This document shows positions 34,780-43,152 of a stretch of 64,000 nt of DNA, piece after piece. The notes under the pieces are model-generated. The model was given only the letters and a program-made list of their open reading frames with translations. It did not search any database and was not told the DNA's origin. Made by a program: the position numbers and the translations under genes. Every line of letters starts with the position of its first letter. The stretch's first letter is position 1. Origin of the DNA: Mucilaginibacter geliditolerans (GTDB lineage Bacteria; Bacteroidota; Bacteroidia; Sphingobacteriales; Sphingobacteriaceae); the NCBI RefSeq assembly GCF_014200495.1, contig NZ_JACHBY010000004.1:124001-188000 (forward strand), given 5' to 3'.

Positions 34780-36165
34780 ATGAAACGCCTCGCCATTATC
34801 TTATTACTCATCATCCCGGCAATCATCAGTTGCTACGGGCAATCTAACCCATCCGATCAAAAATTTTCGCCCGCGCAATTAAAGGATGACCTGGCTTACT
34901 TGCAGCAGCAACTATATACCGTACACGTTTACCCTTATACCGAATTAAATAAGGCACAATATGATCAGCTTTTCAGCAACATCAACACAAAAATAACCGA
35001 CTCGCTAAAAGCTACAGCCTTTTTAAAACTGGTAAAACCTGCTATTGCTTATTTATGTGATGAGCATGCCCAGGCTTCGCTGCCTGTAAAATCACTTGAT
35101 AAAGCTTACCGTGACAGTGCTGTATTTTTACCATTCGCCTTAACCAAACAGGGCAACATTTATAAAATAGCTAAAGTACTATCAACCCAAAATGAATTAG
35201 TCGCAGGCGAAAACATTGTAAGTATTGATAATGTACCTGTTGATAGCCTCGTTAAACGCTGTGCTTTGTTTACTTCCGGTTATCCCGATCAGCGTTTGCA
35301 AAAAGCGATGCAGCAGTTTGGCTATTTGTATAGCTGGTCGGAGCCCATTATTCAGGCTAATTATAGTGTTAAAACCGGTAGTGGAAGAGCTATTGATGTA
35401 GTGGGCGTACCAATAAAAGTTTGGCAGGATGAATTGAACAAACAAACCGGTTGGGATAATACCTGTGATGAAAAGATCTCCTACCAAAAAATAAATGACG
35501 CGGCTTATATTAATGCCTGCTCATTTAATATCCCTCCAAAACAGCTGGATTCTATCCATAAAAAGATAGATGATATATTTACCCGTATTCAACAGGATAA
35601 GCCTAAATACCTGTTTATTGATATCAGCAAGAATAGCGGCGGACAATCTGTAGTAGGGCAAATGCTGTTAGATGGTTTTAACGACAAGCCTTTCCGTGGT
35701 TTTAGCCAGGATTTTAAACGCAGCGAATCCTATATAAAACTGCTGAAATCATGGGGAGCAACGCCTGATGATTATTATGTTAACGCGCCTGAAGGAAAGA
35801 TATTCCACTTTGTATCAGACACAACTTTCCCTCAGCCCCGGGCTGATCGTTTTAAAGGCAAGGTATTTATTATAGTGGGCAACGGAACCTTCAGCAGCGC
35901 CATGATGATGGCTACCTGGGTAAAGGATAATCACCTGGCCGTAATAGCCGGTGAAACACCTATGCTGGGCCATCCCAACGGTTTTGGCGAACTATACAAC
36001 ACCAAATTACCGAATACTAAGATAAATATACTATTTGGCGTAAAACGCTGGATAAGGCCAAGCGGTGATTTGAATGATAACCTGCTAAGACCGGACATTC
36101 AGGTTAAATTAACTGATGACAGGGAGATGCTGATAAAAAGTGTGTTAAAAAAAGCAGGCTTTTAG
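34780..36165 (+). CDS. Secreted S41-like (tail-specific protease fold) protein
   Basis: 461-aa exported protein with a signal peptide (MKRLAIILLLIIPAIISCYG), possibly a lipoprotein (IISC). The C-terminal half has S41-like features: KYLFIDISKNSGGQSVVG, KGKVFIIVGNGTFSSAMMMATWVKDN with the candidate nucleophile in FSSA, and AGETPMLGHPNGFGEL. The expected PDZ domain is replaced by a short region, and the usual catalytic Lys four residues after Ser is Met/Ala here, so catalysis is uncertain. Start at ATG 34780; a TTG three codons earlier is in frame. It stands alone, with a terminator downstream. Confidence 0.78.
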   Translation: MKRLAIILLLIIPAIISCYGQSNPSDQKFSPAQLKDDLAYLQQQLYTVHVYPYTELNKAQYDQLFSNINTKITDSLKATAFLKLVKPAIAYLCDEHAQASLPVKSLDKAYRDSAVFLPFALTKQGNIYKIAKVLSTQNELVAGENIVSIDNVPVDSLVKRCALFTSGYPDQRLQKAMQQFGYLYSWSEPIIQANYSVKTGSGRAIDVVGVPIKVWQDELNKQTGWDNTCDEKISYQKINDAAYINACSFNIPPKQLDSIHKKIDDIFTRIQQDKPKYLFIDISKNSGGQSVVGQMLLDGFNDKPFRGFSQDFKRSESYIKLLKSWGATPDDYYVNAPEGKIFHFVSDTTFPQPRADRFKGKVFIIVGNGTFSSAMMMATWVKDNHLAVIAGETPMLGHPNGFGELYNTKLPNTKINILFGVKRWIRPSGDLNDNLLRPDIQVKLTDDREMLIKSVLKKAGF

Positions 36166-36199
36166 TTTGTTTTATATTCATCATACTATTTAACATAAA

Positions 36200-36234
36200 C
36201 TCCCCGGCGCAATAGGCCCAGGGAGCTATTTTTG
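36200..36234 (+). terminator. Rho-independent terminator after the S41-like gene
   Basis: CTCCC (36200-36204) pairs with GGGAG (36221-36225), extended by CGG/CCA, and is followed by CTATTTTTGG. It lies 35 bp past the stop. Confidence 0.6.
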
Positions 36235-36296
36235 GTGGATGTATAAGGTTTAGGGTTAAAGCTAAAAGCCAACTAATTGTGCAATCATCATAACAG

Positions 36297-37091
36297 TTAT
36301 TTACTGTTTGGCTTACTCAATGCCGGGTTATTAGACACTAGCCTTATGGTCCAGAAATCATCTGAAAGGTTTTCATTTAAAAGATAGGGATATGGCATGG
36401 TGAAATAACCTTCCATACCCCATTCAACACCCCAGCTATTGCGTACAATAAATGTTTTTGCTGTATCATCATAACCAACAACTAAAACTGCATGGCCACC
36501 TACAAGCTTTTCACCTGGCTTTGGCATACTTACTATACCTGTTTTAGCTACCTGCTGGCTTTCAAACGATTCATAGACAGAAAAACCAATAACAAATGGA
36601 TAGCCGGCTGCCAGGCAGCCTCTCATTTGATCCAAATCTCTGCTTACGCTATGGTAGCTCGTTAAAATATGCTTTACGGCATCAATATAACACGATTGAA
36701 AAGGCTTTTGGGCAAACTCGTTTATAACGTATGGCCACATCGTTTCAGGACATACACCGGTGACGTTAACACTCTTTATACCATCCCGAATTTGAGCACC
36801 GGCATCCGTGCTAACTGTGTTTTCAATAACCCGTTCATTGTAATAAATAAATAATCTTGACGGCGCAAATACTACAGCATTTTGTTTCATTAGTTCAAAT
36901 TCAAAAGCACCTGCAATTGCATTACCTGTACAACTGCCTAATTGCCCCTGATCATACACCGGTGGGCAGTTTTTCCTGAGGTCAACCTTAGGTGGCAATG
37001 CGGCTAAAACAGCTTCGGGCGCTGCATATTGAAGATCGCGGAGGTCAGGCAAATCCGGCTTCCACCCATAATGTAATGATTTACGGTTCAT
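36297..37091 (-). CDS. Papain-fold (C1) cysteine peptidase
   Basis: 264-aa protein with the C1 catalytic set: C54 in QGQLGSCTGNAIAGAFEFEL, H200 in GGHAVLVVGYDD and N218 in VRNSWGVEWGMEGYF. The oxyanion Gln (Q50) is also present. It begins directly with the family pattern HYGWKPDLPDLRD, without a signal peptide or inhibitory propeptide, so either it is cytosolic or it is exported by an unrecognised route. It is transcribed away from the GIRIYF-lipoprotein operon, the two starts being about 230 bp apart, and a shared regulatory region is possible. Confidence 0.9.
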   Translation of the reverse strand: MNRKSLHYGWKPDLPDLRDLQYAAPEAVLAALPPKVDLRKNCPPVYDQGQLGSCTGNAIAGAFEFELMKQNAVVFAPSRLFIYYNERVIENTVSTDAGAQIRDGIKSVNVTGVCPETMWPYVINEFAQKPFQSCYIDAVKHILTSYHSVSRDLDQMRGCLAAGYPFVIGFSVYESFESQQVAKTGIVSMPKPGEKLVGGHAVLVVGYDDTAKTFIVRNSWGVEWGMEGYFTMPYPYLLNENLSDDFWTIRLVSNNPALSKPNSK

Positions 37092-37207
37092 ATAAGTTTA
37101 ATTATTTGCCTACTCTAAATCCGTTTTCGGCGTTAACCGGCGGCAATCAGCTATTGATTACCTGAACCAAATCTCAATAAAGCATAGTAATTGGGTAATG
37201 AGGCAAA

Positions 37208-37248
37208 AACGGTATTTAACCGGCTTTTCAACCGGAAAAAATACCGTT
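37208..37248. promoter_or_regulatory. Inverted repeat overlapping the shared upstream motif
   Basis: AACGGTATTT (37208-37217) and AAATACCGTT (37239-37248) are exact reverse complements 21 nt apart. The right half is also the start of the 32-nt motif duplicated at 38250. It lies in the divergent region between the C1 peptidase gene and the first lipoprotein gene. Confidence 0.55.
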
Positions 37249-37271
37249 AAAACACGGGGTGCGGATGATTG
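37240..37271 (+). promoter_or_regulatory. 32-nt motif upstream of the first GIRIYF lipoprotein, copy 1
   Basis: AATACCGTTAAAACACGGGG then TGCGGATGATTG, ending 52 bp before the ATG. The same sequence with one change recurs before the second lipoprotein gene. Probable binding site of a shared regulator; the LuxR-type regulator of the same operon is a candidate. Confidence 0.6.
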
Positions 37272-37323
37272 AAAAGTATACTATTTTAGTTTACAATTAA
37301 CTTTCAACATACCCTTATCCTTC

Positions 37324-38190
37324 ATGAAAAAATCTTCACTTGTAATGTTTGCAGCCTTACTGGCAGCAGCATCCTGCCAAAAAAATGAAAGCAAAGATCA
37401 AAAGGCTCAAAGTACGCCTTCAACAATCGCTGTTACCTTAAATGGTATAGATAAAGCAACGGCTATTAAAATGATGCAAAATTTTATAGATCTAAGGGGC
37501 AACGACAGTAATCCCGTAAAAACGAATGTTTGGTTTGATAGTGCAACTATTCATAAAATGTACCGATTACTTAAATCAGAAGGAGCTGATGGGGTACGAA
37601 TATACTTTATAAGCAATGGCAGTGTAAATAATGCTCATTTGGAAAATTCCATCGCTTTGGTGGCAACAAAATATAATGGCGAATATACGGCTGTTCCCTG
37701 GGGAATGAAGCACCTCGATTATTATGATCATTCATCCAGCGATGCGTTATTCAGCAATCTAAAAGCCATTAACGGGGTTGTAAACTACGGAGAAAAAGAT
37801 GAAGCCGTTTTATATAAAACCTGTAATAGCTGCAAGCCAGAGATGCTTAGTAGCGCTAATAGTATTCATCATATTTCAAGGAGTGTGGCAGAGCTAATGG
37901 TTCAACAATTTGGCAGTCATTATATCAATACTATAAGCGAATGGTTTGACCTGGACTTATTCCGAAGCTTTGCCGAAGATAACGTTCATAACGGTATACG
38001 AATTTATTTCGCTGCCAAACCCCTGGACTCACCAGATGCAGGAAGATATGGGTTCGTGTTTACCAAAACTATACAGGGTACGGGACCTGATACACATGCT
38101 GATGATATTCAGAATAAGTTAGCAGAACAAAAACAGTTTGCGGATGCCGATGATAATGGTGAATTGTGCCCCGCCAACTGCACTCAATAA
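37324..38190 (+). CDS. GIRIYF-motif lipoprotein, paralogue 1
   Basis: 288-aa putative lipoprotein of unknown function (lipobox AASC, Cys about 19). After a short linker comes TLNGIDKATAIKMMQNF, also found in the paralogue. Two internal halves each carry a W-F...DG/NG-[VI]RIYF unit: VWFDSATIHKMY...ADGVRIYFISN and EWFDLDLFRSF...NGIRIYFAAK. A Cys pair sits mid-protein in KTCNSCKPEM, and the C terminus ends NGELCPANCTQ. Such GIRIYF proteins are frequent uncharacterised proteins in this phylum. First gene of a five-gene plus-strand cluster with a second lipoprotein, a polytopic protein and a two-component pair. Confidence 0.8.
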   Translation: MKKSSLVMFAALLAAASCQKNESKDQKAQSTPSTIAVTLNGIDKATAIKMMQNFIDLRGNDSNPVKTNVWFDSATIHKMYRLLKSEGADGVRIYFISNGSVNNAHLENSIALVATKYNGEYTAVPWGMKHLDYYDHSSSDALFSNLKAINGVVNYGEKDEAVLYKTCNSCKPEMLSSANSIHHISRSVAELMVQQFGSHYINTISEWFDLDLFRSFAEDNVHNGIRIYFAAKPLDSPDAGRYGFVFTKTIQGTGPDTHADDIQNKLAEQKQFADADDNGELCPANCTQ

Positions 38191-38249
38191 AGACCTCCCA
38201 TTTGTTTAGCCCAAAGTTTTTTCCAAAATGCATGTTTTTTTACTGTTAA

Positions 38250-38281
38250 AATACCGTTAAAACACGGGGTACGGATGATTG
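38250..38281 (+). promoter_or_regulatory. 32-nt motif upstream of the second GIRIYF lipoprotein, copy 2
   Basis: AATACCGTTAAAACACGGGG then TACGGATGATTG, ending 46 bp before the ATG. It matches copy 1 in 31 of 32 positions, while the surrounding DNA does not match, so the motif itself seems conserved. Confidence 0.6.
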
Positions 38282-38327
38282 GACAGGCTCGTAAATTAGA
38301 TGAAAATTAACCCTAATCTCAATTATC

Positions 38328-39266
38328 ATGAAAAAATTAATTTTATTAATTGCCATTATCTCCTTTATGATATCGTGCAAATCAAAAACAAATAGTAGTA
38401 ATACGGATACATCGACTAATACTACTAAAAGTAATGTATCGGGAAAAACACCAACAGGTAGTGTTTACAAAACTTTAAATGGCGTTGATCAGAAAACAGC
38501 TCTTGACATGATAACGCATTTTGATACAAGTTTTTACAATAAGCAAAAACTACCGCAGCTTAATTTTTGGTTCGGGCTTGAAGTCTTGAGGGACATCGTG
38601 ACGTTAATACGGAATGATTCGGTTAGTCAGATAAAAGCCAATCATCACGTTGATGGAATACGTATTTATTATGCAGCTAGTTTAGATACACCCTCAAAGT
38701 TTTCAATATTATTAGTAACCACTGTAGATAGTGTAGGGGATAGCTTACATCGTGATTATTACTTACATTCTTCAGAGCGTTTATTCACAGATACAGGTAT
38801 AGCTGGCAATGTTTTTAAGCGCGGCCAATGCCCGGGAGCTAATTTATACAATTGGAAACTTGGAGGCTTTATTGATGATATCACCTGTAATTTCAAGGAT
38901 CATCCACATTATATAAAAAGGCATATGGGTAGAAAGATGGTAAAGGCATTTGGCAGCGACGTAGTTAATACACGCGGAGAGTGGTTCCCAAAAGATCTGT
39001 TTGAAGATGCCGTAAATGATTCTCGTTGTGATGGGATACGTATTTATTTCGCCAAGCATCCACCAAAAGGAAATATTGATACTATCTTTAATAATAGAGA
39101 TGCCTTTGTAATAGTTACAACGAAGGAAGATAAAAAGAATAAATTTAATCACAAAGATTATTTTGATTGCAACACATTTCAAGAATCTGTTTCCAAGTAT
39201 AGTGGCCATGATTTATTCTCAGCCGGTGAGGACAATGGAGGCCTATGTCCAAACAATTGCAATTAA
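38328..39266 (+). CDS. GIRIYF-motif lipoprotein, paralogue 2
   Basis: 312-aa lipoprotein (lipobox MISC, Cys about 17) with a Ser/Thr/Asn-rich linker (about 18-45). It then follows the plan of the preceding gene: TLNGVDQKTALDMITHF, first unit FWFGLEVLRDI...VDGIRIYYAAS, second unit EWFPKDLFEDA...CDGIRIYFAKH, a mid-protein Cys (RGQCPGAN and DITCNF) and the ending NGGLCPNNCN. Function unknown. Only 15 bp separate it from the membrane protein gene, so they are co-transcribed. The repeated WF/RIYF halves suggest an internally duplicated fold that may bind a ligand outside the cell. Confidence 0.8.
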   Translation: MKKLILLIAIISFMISCKSKTNSSNTDTSTNTTKSNVSGKTPTGSVYKTLNGVDQKTALDMITHFDTSFYNKQKLPQLNFWFGLEVLRDIVTLIRNDSVSQIKANHHVDGIRIYYAASLDTPSKFSILLVTTVDSVGDSLHRDYYLHSSERLFTDTGIAGNVFKRGQCPGANLYNWKLGGFIDDITCNFKDHPHYIKRHMGRKMVKAFGSDVVNTRGEWFPKDLFEDAVNDSRCDGIRIYFAKHPPKGNIDTIFNNRDAFVIVTTKEDKKNKFNHKDYFDCNTFQESVSKYSGHDLFSAGEDNGGLCPNNCN

Positions 39267-39281
39267 ATACTAAAACCAAAC

Positions 39282-39965
39282 ATGTTACAGTATTTTACTT
39301 TATATACCGTTACTGAAACAACGTGTTTTATTATTGCCTTAATTTTTTTAATAAAAGATCCTGATTTAACATGGAGAATATTGATCCTATTCCTGTTAAT
39401 AACATCACTGGTTGAAATAGGAACCGTGCCGATGATAAAGATTTATAATAAAAATCCTATCCCCCAAAATTCTGACGCCTGGGTTTATAACATCCTGTTA
39501 ATATTTCAGATGGGGTTCTGTACATTAATGTTTGAGCACCTTTTACATAAATATATTAACAGCAGGCCTGCTATTTTAACTGGGCTTGCTGTTTTTTTTA
39601 TCGTGTACATGTATGAAATGTTTTCTCTTAACCCACATGGTATTTATGATTATAACTCTATCACAGAAACATTAATGTCTGTATTGTTTATTTTGTATAG
39701 TCTTTTCTTTTATTATTTATTGTTAAAAGATGAAAGCTATATTATACTCAAACATTCAGCAGCATTTTGGTGGGTGACAGGTACATTATTCTTTTACTTT
39801 GGATCTATAGCCTGTACTTTATTTTATGAAATTTTAAAATCTGAGCCAAAAAGCAATAAAGTATATTTATCTTATATAAGCGATATTTTAATTGTAATCT
39901 TATATAGTTGTTGGAGTTATTCATTTATATGCAAAAAACGGTCGACACAGATATCAAAAGCCTAA
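39282..39965 (+). CDS. Polytopic membrane protein of unknown function
   Basis: 227-aa integral membrane protein with about seven predicted helices (near residues 5-22, 28-46, 67-85, 95-112, 128-148, 158-182 and 196-213) and no signal peptide. I recognise no family motif. Its 3' end overlaps the histidine kinase gene by 37 bp, implying coupled translation. The kinase has only one membrane helix and no sensor domain, so this protein is a good candidate for its sensing partner. That role is inferred from context only. Confidence 0.75.
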   Translation: MLQYFTLYTVTETTCFIIALIFLIKDPDLTWRILILFLLITSLVEIGTVPMIKIYNKNPIPQNSDAWVYNILLIFQMGFCTLMFEHLLHKYINSRPAILTGLAVFFIVYMYEMFSLNPHGIYDYNSITETLMSVLFILYSLFFYYLLLKDESYIILKHSAAFWWVTGTLFFYFGSIACTLFYEILKSEPKSNKVYLSYISDILIVILYSCWSYSFICKKRSTQISKA

Positions 39966-40756
39966 TAATTATAACCACGCTAATTTTCTTAATAGCGCCG
40001 GCATTTATATTGCTGTACGTATTGGTATATAACCAGCGCAAAAAAAAGCATATCGAAGAAAAACAACGTCTAAAATCTGAATTTCAGCAGGAATTACTCA
40101 AAACACAAATTGAGGTGCAGGAACAAACGCTGACCAATATCAGCCGCGAGATACATGATAATATTACCCAGGTGCTTTCATTTGTAAAACTAAACCTGGC
40201 CATGATCGATCCGGATGATGAACATTGCAAAAGCAAGATAAACGAAAGCCGTGAATTGGTTGCCCAAACTATTAATGATTTGCGAAACCTGTCGAAAAGC
40301 TTAAGTTTTGAGCATATCGTGCGGCTTGGGCTCGTAAAAACACTTGAAATTGAAGCCGAGCGCATTAATAGCAGTGGCCTTATAAATACACAGCTTACAG
40401 TTGAGGGTGAAATTTACTCGCTGGGCGAGCAGCGCGAACTGGTGCTGTTCCGCATTTTTCAGGAAGCGCTAAATAATACACTTAAACATTCAGGCGCTAA
40501 ACATTTGAAAATCAACTTGCAATATTCTAAACTAATACTTAACTTAACACTCGAAGACGATGGTGTGGGTTTTTCGCCCGGTTTAATTGATGATAATTTA
40601 GGATCCGGACTAAGAAACATGCAGAGCAGGGCAGCCTTGATTGGTGCTGTTGCAACTATTGACAGTTTGCCGGATAAAGGTTGTTGTATTAAGGTTACCC
40701 TAAACCCTTTTGAACAATTATACGATAATGGTACCCCTACAAATAGTTTTGGTTGA
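39929..40756 (+). CDS. NarL/DegS-type sensor histidine kinase
   Basis: 275-aa kinase. One membrane helix (about 10-33) is followed directly by a coiled coil and the HisKA_3 dimerisation/phospho-acceptor box ISREIHDNITQVLSF (His 76). The HATPase domain has an N box in FRIFQEALNNTLKHS, EDDGVGFSPGL and GSGLRNMQSRAALIG. It has no extracellular or PAS sensor region. Start chosen at MQKTVDTD, giving a 37-bp overlap with the membrane protein gene; an ATG seven codons upstream is possible. Its 3' end overlaps the LuxR regulator gene by 29 bp, so the two are a cognate pair. Confidence 0.92.
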   Translation: MQKTVDTDIKSLIIITTLIFLIAPAFILLYVLVYNQRKKKHIEEKQRLKSEFQQELLKTQIEVQEQTLTNISREIHDNITQVLSFVKLNLAMIDPDDEHCKSKINESRELVAQTINDLRNLSKSLSFEHIVRLGLVKTLEIEAERINSSGLINTQLTVEGEIYSLGEQRELVLFRIFQEALNNTLKHSGAKHLKINLQYSKLILNLTLEDDGVGFSPGLIDDNLGSGLRNMQSRAALIGAVATIDSLPDKGCCIKVTLNPFEQLYDNGTPTNSFG

Positions 40757-41369
40757 TGACCACCGGCTCTTCAGAAGCGGCATAGCATCACTTATAAACA
40801 AATTGCTCCCGCAATATAAAATCCTCTTTGAAGCATCCGATGGCGAAGAACTGATGCGTAAACTTACCCCCAAATTAAAACCCGATATTGTACTGCTTGA
40901 TATTAATATGCCCAAAAAGGATGGCATTGCCACCGCCCAATGGCTGCGCAGCACCTATCCCGATATAAATATTATTGTGCTATCCATGTTTGAGGATGCT
41001 GAAAAAGTGCTTCAAATGGTTAAAATTGGCGTTAAGGGCTATTTGTTAAAGGACGCCGAGCCGCATGAATTTGAACAGGCATTGCAAAAAGTAACGCAGG
41101 GCGAAGTTTATTATCCCGATTTTGTTACCCGCCACCTGCTCAACAATTTTAATCATCAGCAGGATCAGCAGATAAAACTAAATACCCGCGAAATAGCTTT
41201 CCTGAAACTCGCTGGCACTGAGCTTACCTACAAAGAAATTGCCGATCAAATGTGTATCAGCGCTCGAACGGTTGATGGCTACCGCGATCAATTGTTCGAA
41301 AAATTGCAGATAAAAAGCCGGGTTGGACTGGTACTATATGCCATAAAAAATAAATTAATCGACTTGTAA
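40728..41369 (+). CDS. LuxR/NarL-type response regulator
   Basis: 213-aa regulator with an N-terminal receiver (VLVDDHRLFRSGIASLI; phospho-acceptor Asp in DIVLLDINMPKKDG; IIVLSMFEDAE; the GYLLKDAEP Lys) and a C-terminal LuxR helix-turn-helix (LNTREIAFLKLAGTELTYKEIADQMCISARTVDGYRDQ, in outline). Start taken at MVPLQIVLVDDH, which overlaps the kinase gene by 29 bp; an ATG six codons upstream is possible. It is the likely transcription factor for the lipoprotein genes, whose upstream regions share a 32-nt motif. Confidence 0.93.
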   Translation: MVPLQIVLVDDHRLFRSGIASLINKLLPQYKILFEASDGEELMRKLTPKLKPDIVLLDINMPKKDGIATAQWLRSTYPDINIIVLSMFEDAEKVLQMVKIGVKGYLLKDAEPHEFEQALQKVTQGEVYYPDFVTRHLLNNFNHQQDQQIKLNTREIAFLKLAGTELTYKEIADQMCISARTVDGYRDQLFEKLQIKSRVGLVLYAIKNKLIDL

Positions 41370-41392
41370 TTTGCTAAAATTATTAGCAAATT
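41368..41392. terminator. Perfect 10-bp hairpin after the regulator gene
   Basis: AATTTGCTAA and TTAGCAAATT with a 5-nt loop, beginning on the last bases of the stop codon and ending 8 bp before the radical SAM ATG. AT-rich and weak as a terminator; it might instead be a binding site. Confidence 0.45.
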
Positions 41393-41399
41393 TGTTCGT

Positions 41400-42470
41400 A
41401 TGTCACATGAGGATAATGCCGATTTTTTTAAGGGCCGGGGAGCGCAGGTAAATACACATAACAAGTTTTTAAAGAACAAATATGTGCTCGAGCATATTGA
41501 AGGGCTTGATGAAGCCTTGCTGGAGAACACCGCGACGCAGCTGTTTGAGGAGAACCCAAAGAAGATAGTAAGCGAATCCAACAGTCCGGACCTGAGCCAC
41601 ATGTTTTCCATAAACCCTTACCAAGGCTGCGAACATGGCTGCATTTACTGCTATGCCCGCAATACACACGAATACTATGGGTTTAGTGCCGGGCTCGATT
41701 TTGAACGTAAGATCATCGTGAAACGTAACGCTGCCGAACTATTGGAGCAATACTTCAACAAAAAAAATTATCAGCCCGTAGCCATCCTGTTATCGGGCAA
41801 TACAGATTGTTACCAGCCTATTGAGCGCAAGCTGAAAATAACCCGCTCGCTGTTACAAATATTCCTGCAATACCGGAACCCGGTAAGCATCATCACCAAA
41901 AATAATGTGATCCTGCGTGATCTGGATATCCTCACCGAGCTCTCAGCCATGAACCTGGTGCACGTAAACGTGTCAATAACCTCGCTCAACGAACAATTAA
42001 GGCAAAAGCTTGAGCCACGTACAGTAACAGCCACAGGCAGACTGGGGGTGATCCAAAAGCTGTCAGAGCTGGGTATCCCAGTAAGGGTAATGGCAGCGCC
42101 CATCATCCCAGGCCTTAACAGCCAGGAAGTACCCAATATAATCAAAGCCGCCGCCGATAGGGGCGCCGTTGCCGCGGGCTTTACCATAGTACGCCTGAAC
42201 GGCAGCATATCTGAGATCTTTTCCGACTGGATATACAAAGCTTTCCCCGACAGGGCCGAAAAGGTACTAAACATGATAAAATCCTGTCACGATGGTAAAC
42301 TCAACGACAGCAATTTCGGCAGGCGCATGAGCGGCGACGGGCCGATAGCAACATCCATACACCAAATGTACCGCATGGCCTGCAACCGCTTTTTAGCTGG
42401 CAGAGAAATGCCTCCGTTTGATTATACGTTGTTTGTGCCAAAGGGAGGGAAGCAGACGGAGATGTTTTGA
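41400..42470 (+). CDS. SPL-like radical SAM protein (PA0069 type)
   Basis: 356-aa radical SAM enzyme. The iron-sulfur cluster motif is C77-x3-C81-x2-C84 in NPYQGCEHGCIYCYARNTH. HMFSINPY before it and SGNTDCYQPIERKLKITRSLLQ after it are characteristic of the PA0069/spore-photoproduct-lyase-like group. The second half contains VMAAPIIPGLN and RLNGSISEIF. The reaction catalysed is unknown; DNA repair has been suggested for some relatives. It is 30 bp downstream of the regulator, but a hairpin intervenes, so operon membership is uncertain. Confidence 0.9.
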   Translation: MSHEDNADFFKGRGAQVNTHNKFLKNKYVLEHIEGLDEALLENTATQLFEENPKKIVSESNSPDLSHMFSINPYQGCEHGCIYCYARNTHEYYGFSAGLDFERKIIVKRNAAELLEQYFNKKNYQPVAILLSGNTDCYQPIERKLKITRSLLQIFLQYRNPVSIITKNNVILRDLDILTELSAMNLVHVNVSITSLNEQLRQKLEPRTVTATGRLGVIQKLSELGIPVRVMAAPIIPGLNSQEVPNIIKAAADRGAVAAGFTIVRLNGSISEIFSDWIYKAFPDRAEKVLNMIKSCHDGKLNDSNFGRRMSGDGPIATSIHQMYRMACNRFLAGREMPPFDYTLFVPKGGKQTEMF

Positions 42471-42500
42471 TGAGAGTTGTGGATCGCGTTTCTCTTCGCG

Positions 42501-42600
42501 CGTCATTGCGAGGAACGAAGCAATCCCCGACTATGCAAATCGATGATGCTTTTCTATTCGCTCTGTAAAGTTTGGGATTGCTTCGTTCCTCGCAATGACG
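42501..42600. repeat. Family A dispersed inverted repeat, exemplary 100-bp copy
   Basis: Starts CGTCATTGCGAGGAACGAAG then CAATCCC and ends GGGATTGCTTCGTTCCTCGC then AATGACG. The outer 27 bp are an almost exact inverted repeat. It lies between the convergent radical SAM and rpiB genes. Confidence 0.85.
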
Positions 42601-42626
42601 CTTGGTGAGCAGGCACTTCTCTACTT

Positions 42627-43067
42627 TTAGCAACTCATCTTATCCACCCTATCCGCATGCCTGCCGCCTTCAAAGTCAGCACTTAAAAAGGCTTCAACAA
42701 TTGCTTTGGCTTCATCAAGCGAAATAAAACGGGCGGGGATACAAACTATATTGGCGTTGTTATGACTACGGGCTAAAACGGCAAGTTCCTGGTTCCAGCA
42801 TATAGCGGCACGAATGCCCTGGTGCTTGTTAGCGGTAATGGCTACCCCGTTTGCGCTGCCGCAAACCAAAATACCGAAATCAAACTCACCGCTTTCAACA
42901 GCAAGAGCAACGGGATGCGCAAAATCAGGATAATCAACAGATGCAGAAGAGTAAGTACCGAAATCCCTTACTTCTGTAGCGGTAGTTAAATTTTCGGCCA
43001 GCGCAAGCTTGTAATCGAACCCAGCATGGTCGCTGCCGACAGCTATTTTTAATCCCTCTTTCATCAC
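42627..43067 (-). CDS. rpiB: Ribose 5-phosphate isomerase B
   Basis: 146-aa RpiB/LacA-type isomerase interconverting ribose 5-phosphate and ribulose 5-phosphate in the pentose phosphate pathway. Motifs: IAVGSDHAGFDYK, DFGTYSSASVDYPDFAHPVA, GILVCGSANGVAITANKHQGIRAA with the catalytic Cys, and ARSHNNANIVCIPARFIS. The family usually shows CGTG; here it is CGSA, a small deviation in the active-site loop. Length is normal. The first two codons are both Met, so the start may be 43064. It is alone between repeats. Confidence 0.94.
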   Translation of the reverse strand: MMKEGLKIAVGSDHAGFDYKLALAENLTTATEVRDFGTYSSASVDYPDFAHPVALAVESGEFDFGILVCGSANGVAITANKHQGIRAAICWNQELAVLARSHNNANIVCIPARFISLDEAKAIVEAFLSADFEGGRHADRVDKMSC

Positions 43068-43152
43068 CTAAATTATAATGGTTTAACAAGAGGCTAAAGA
43101 TAGATTATTTACGGAAAATAAATATTGGGAATAATGCTTAAAAGATTTCCCA

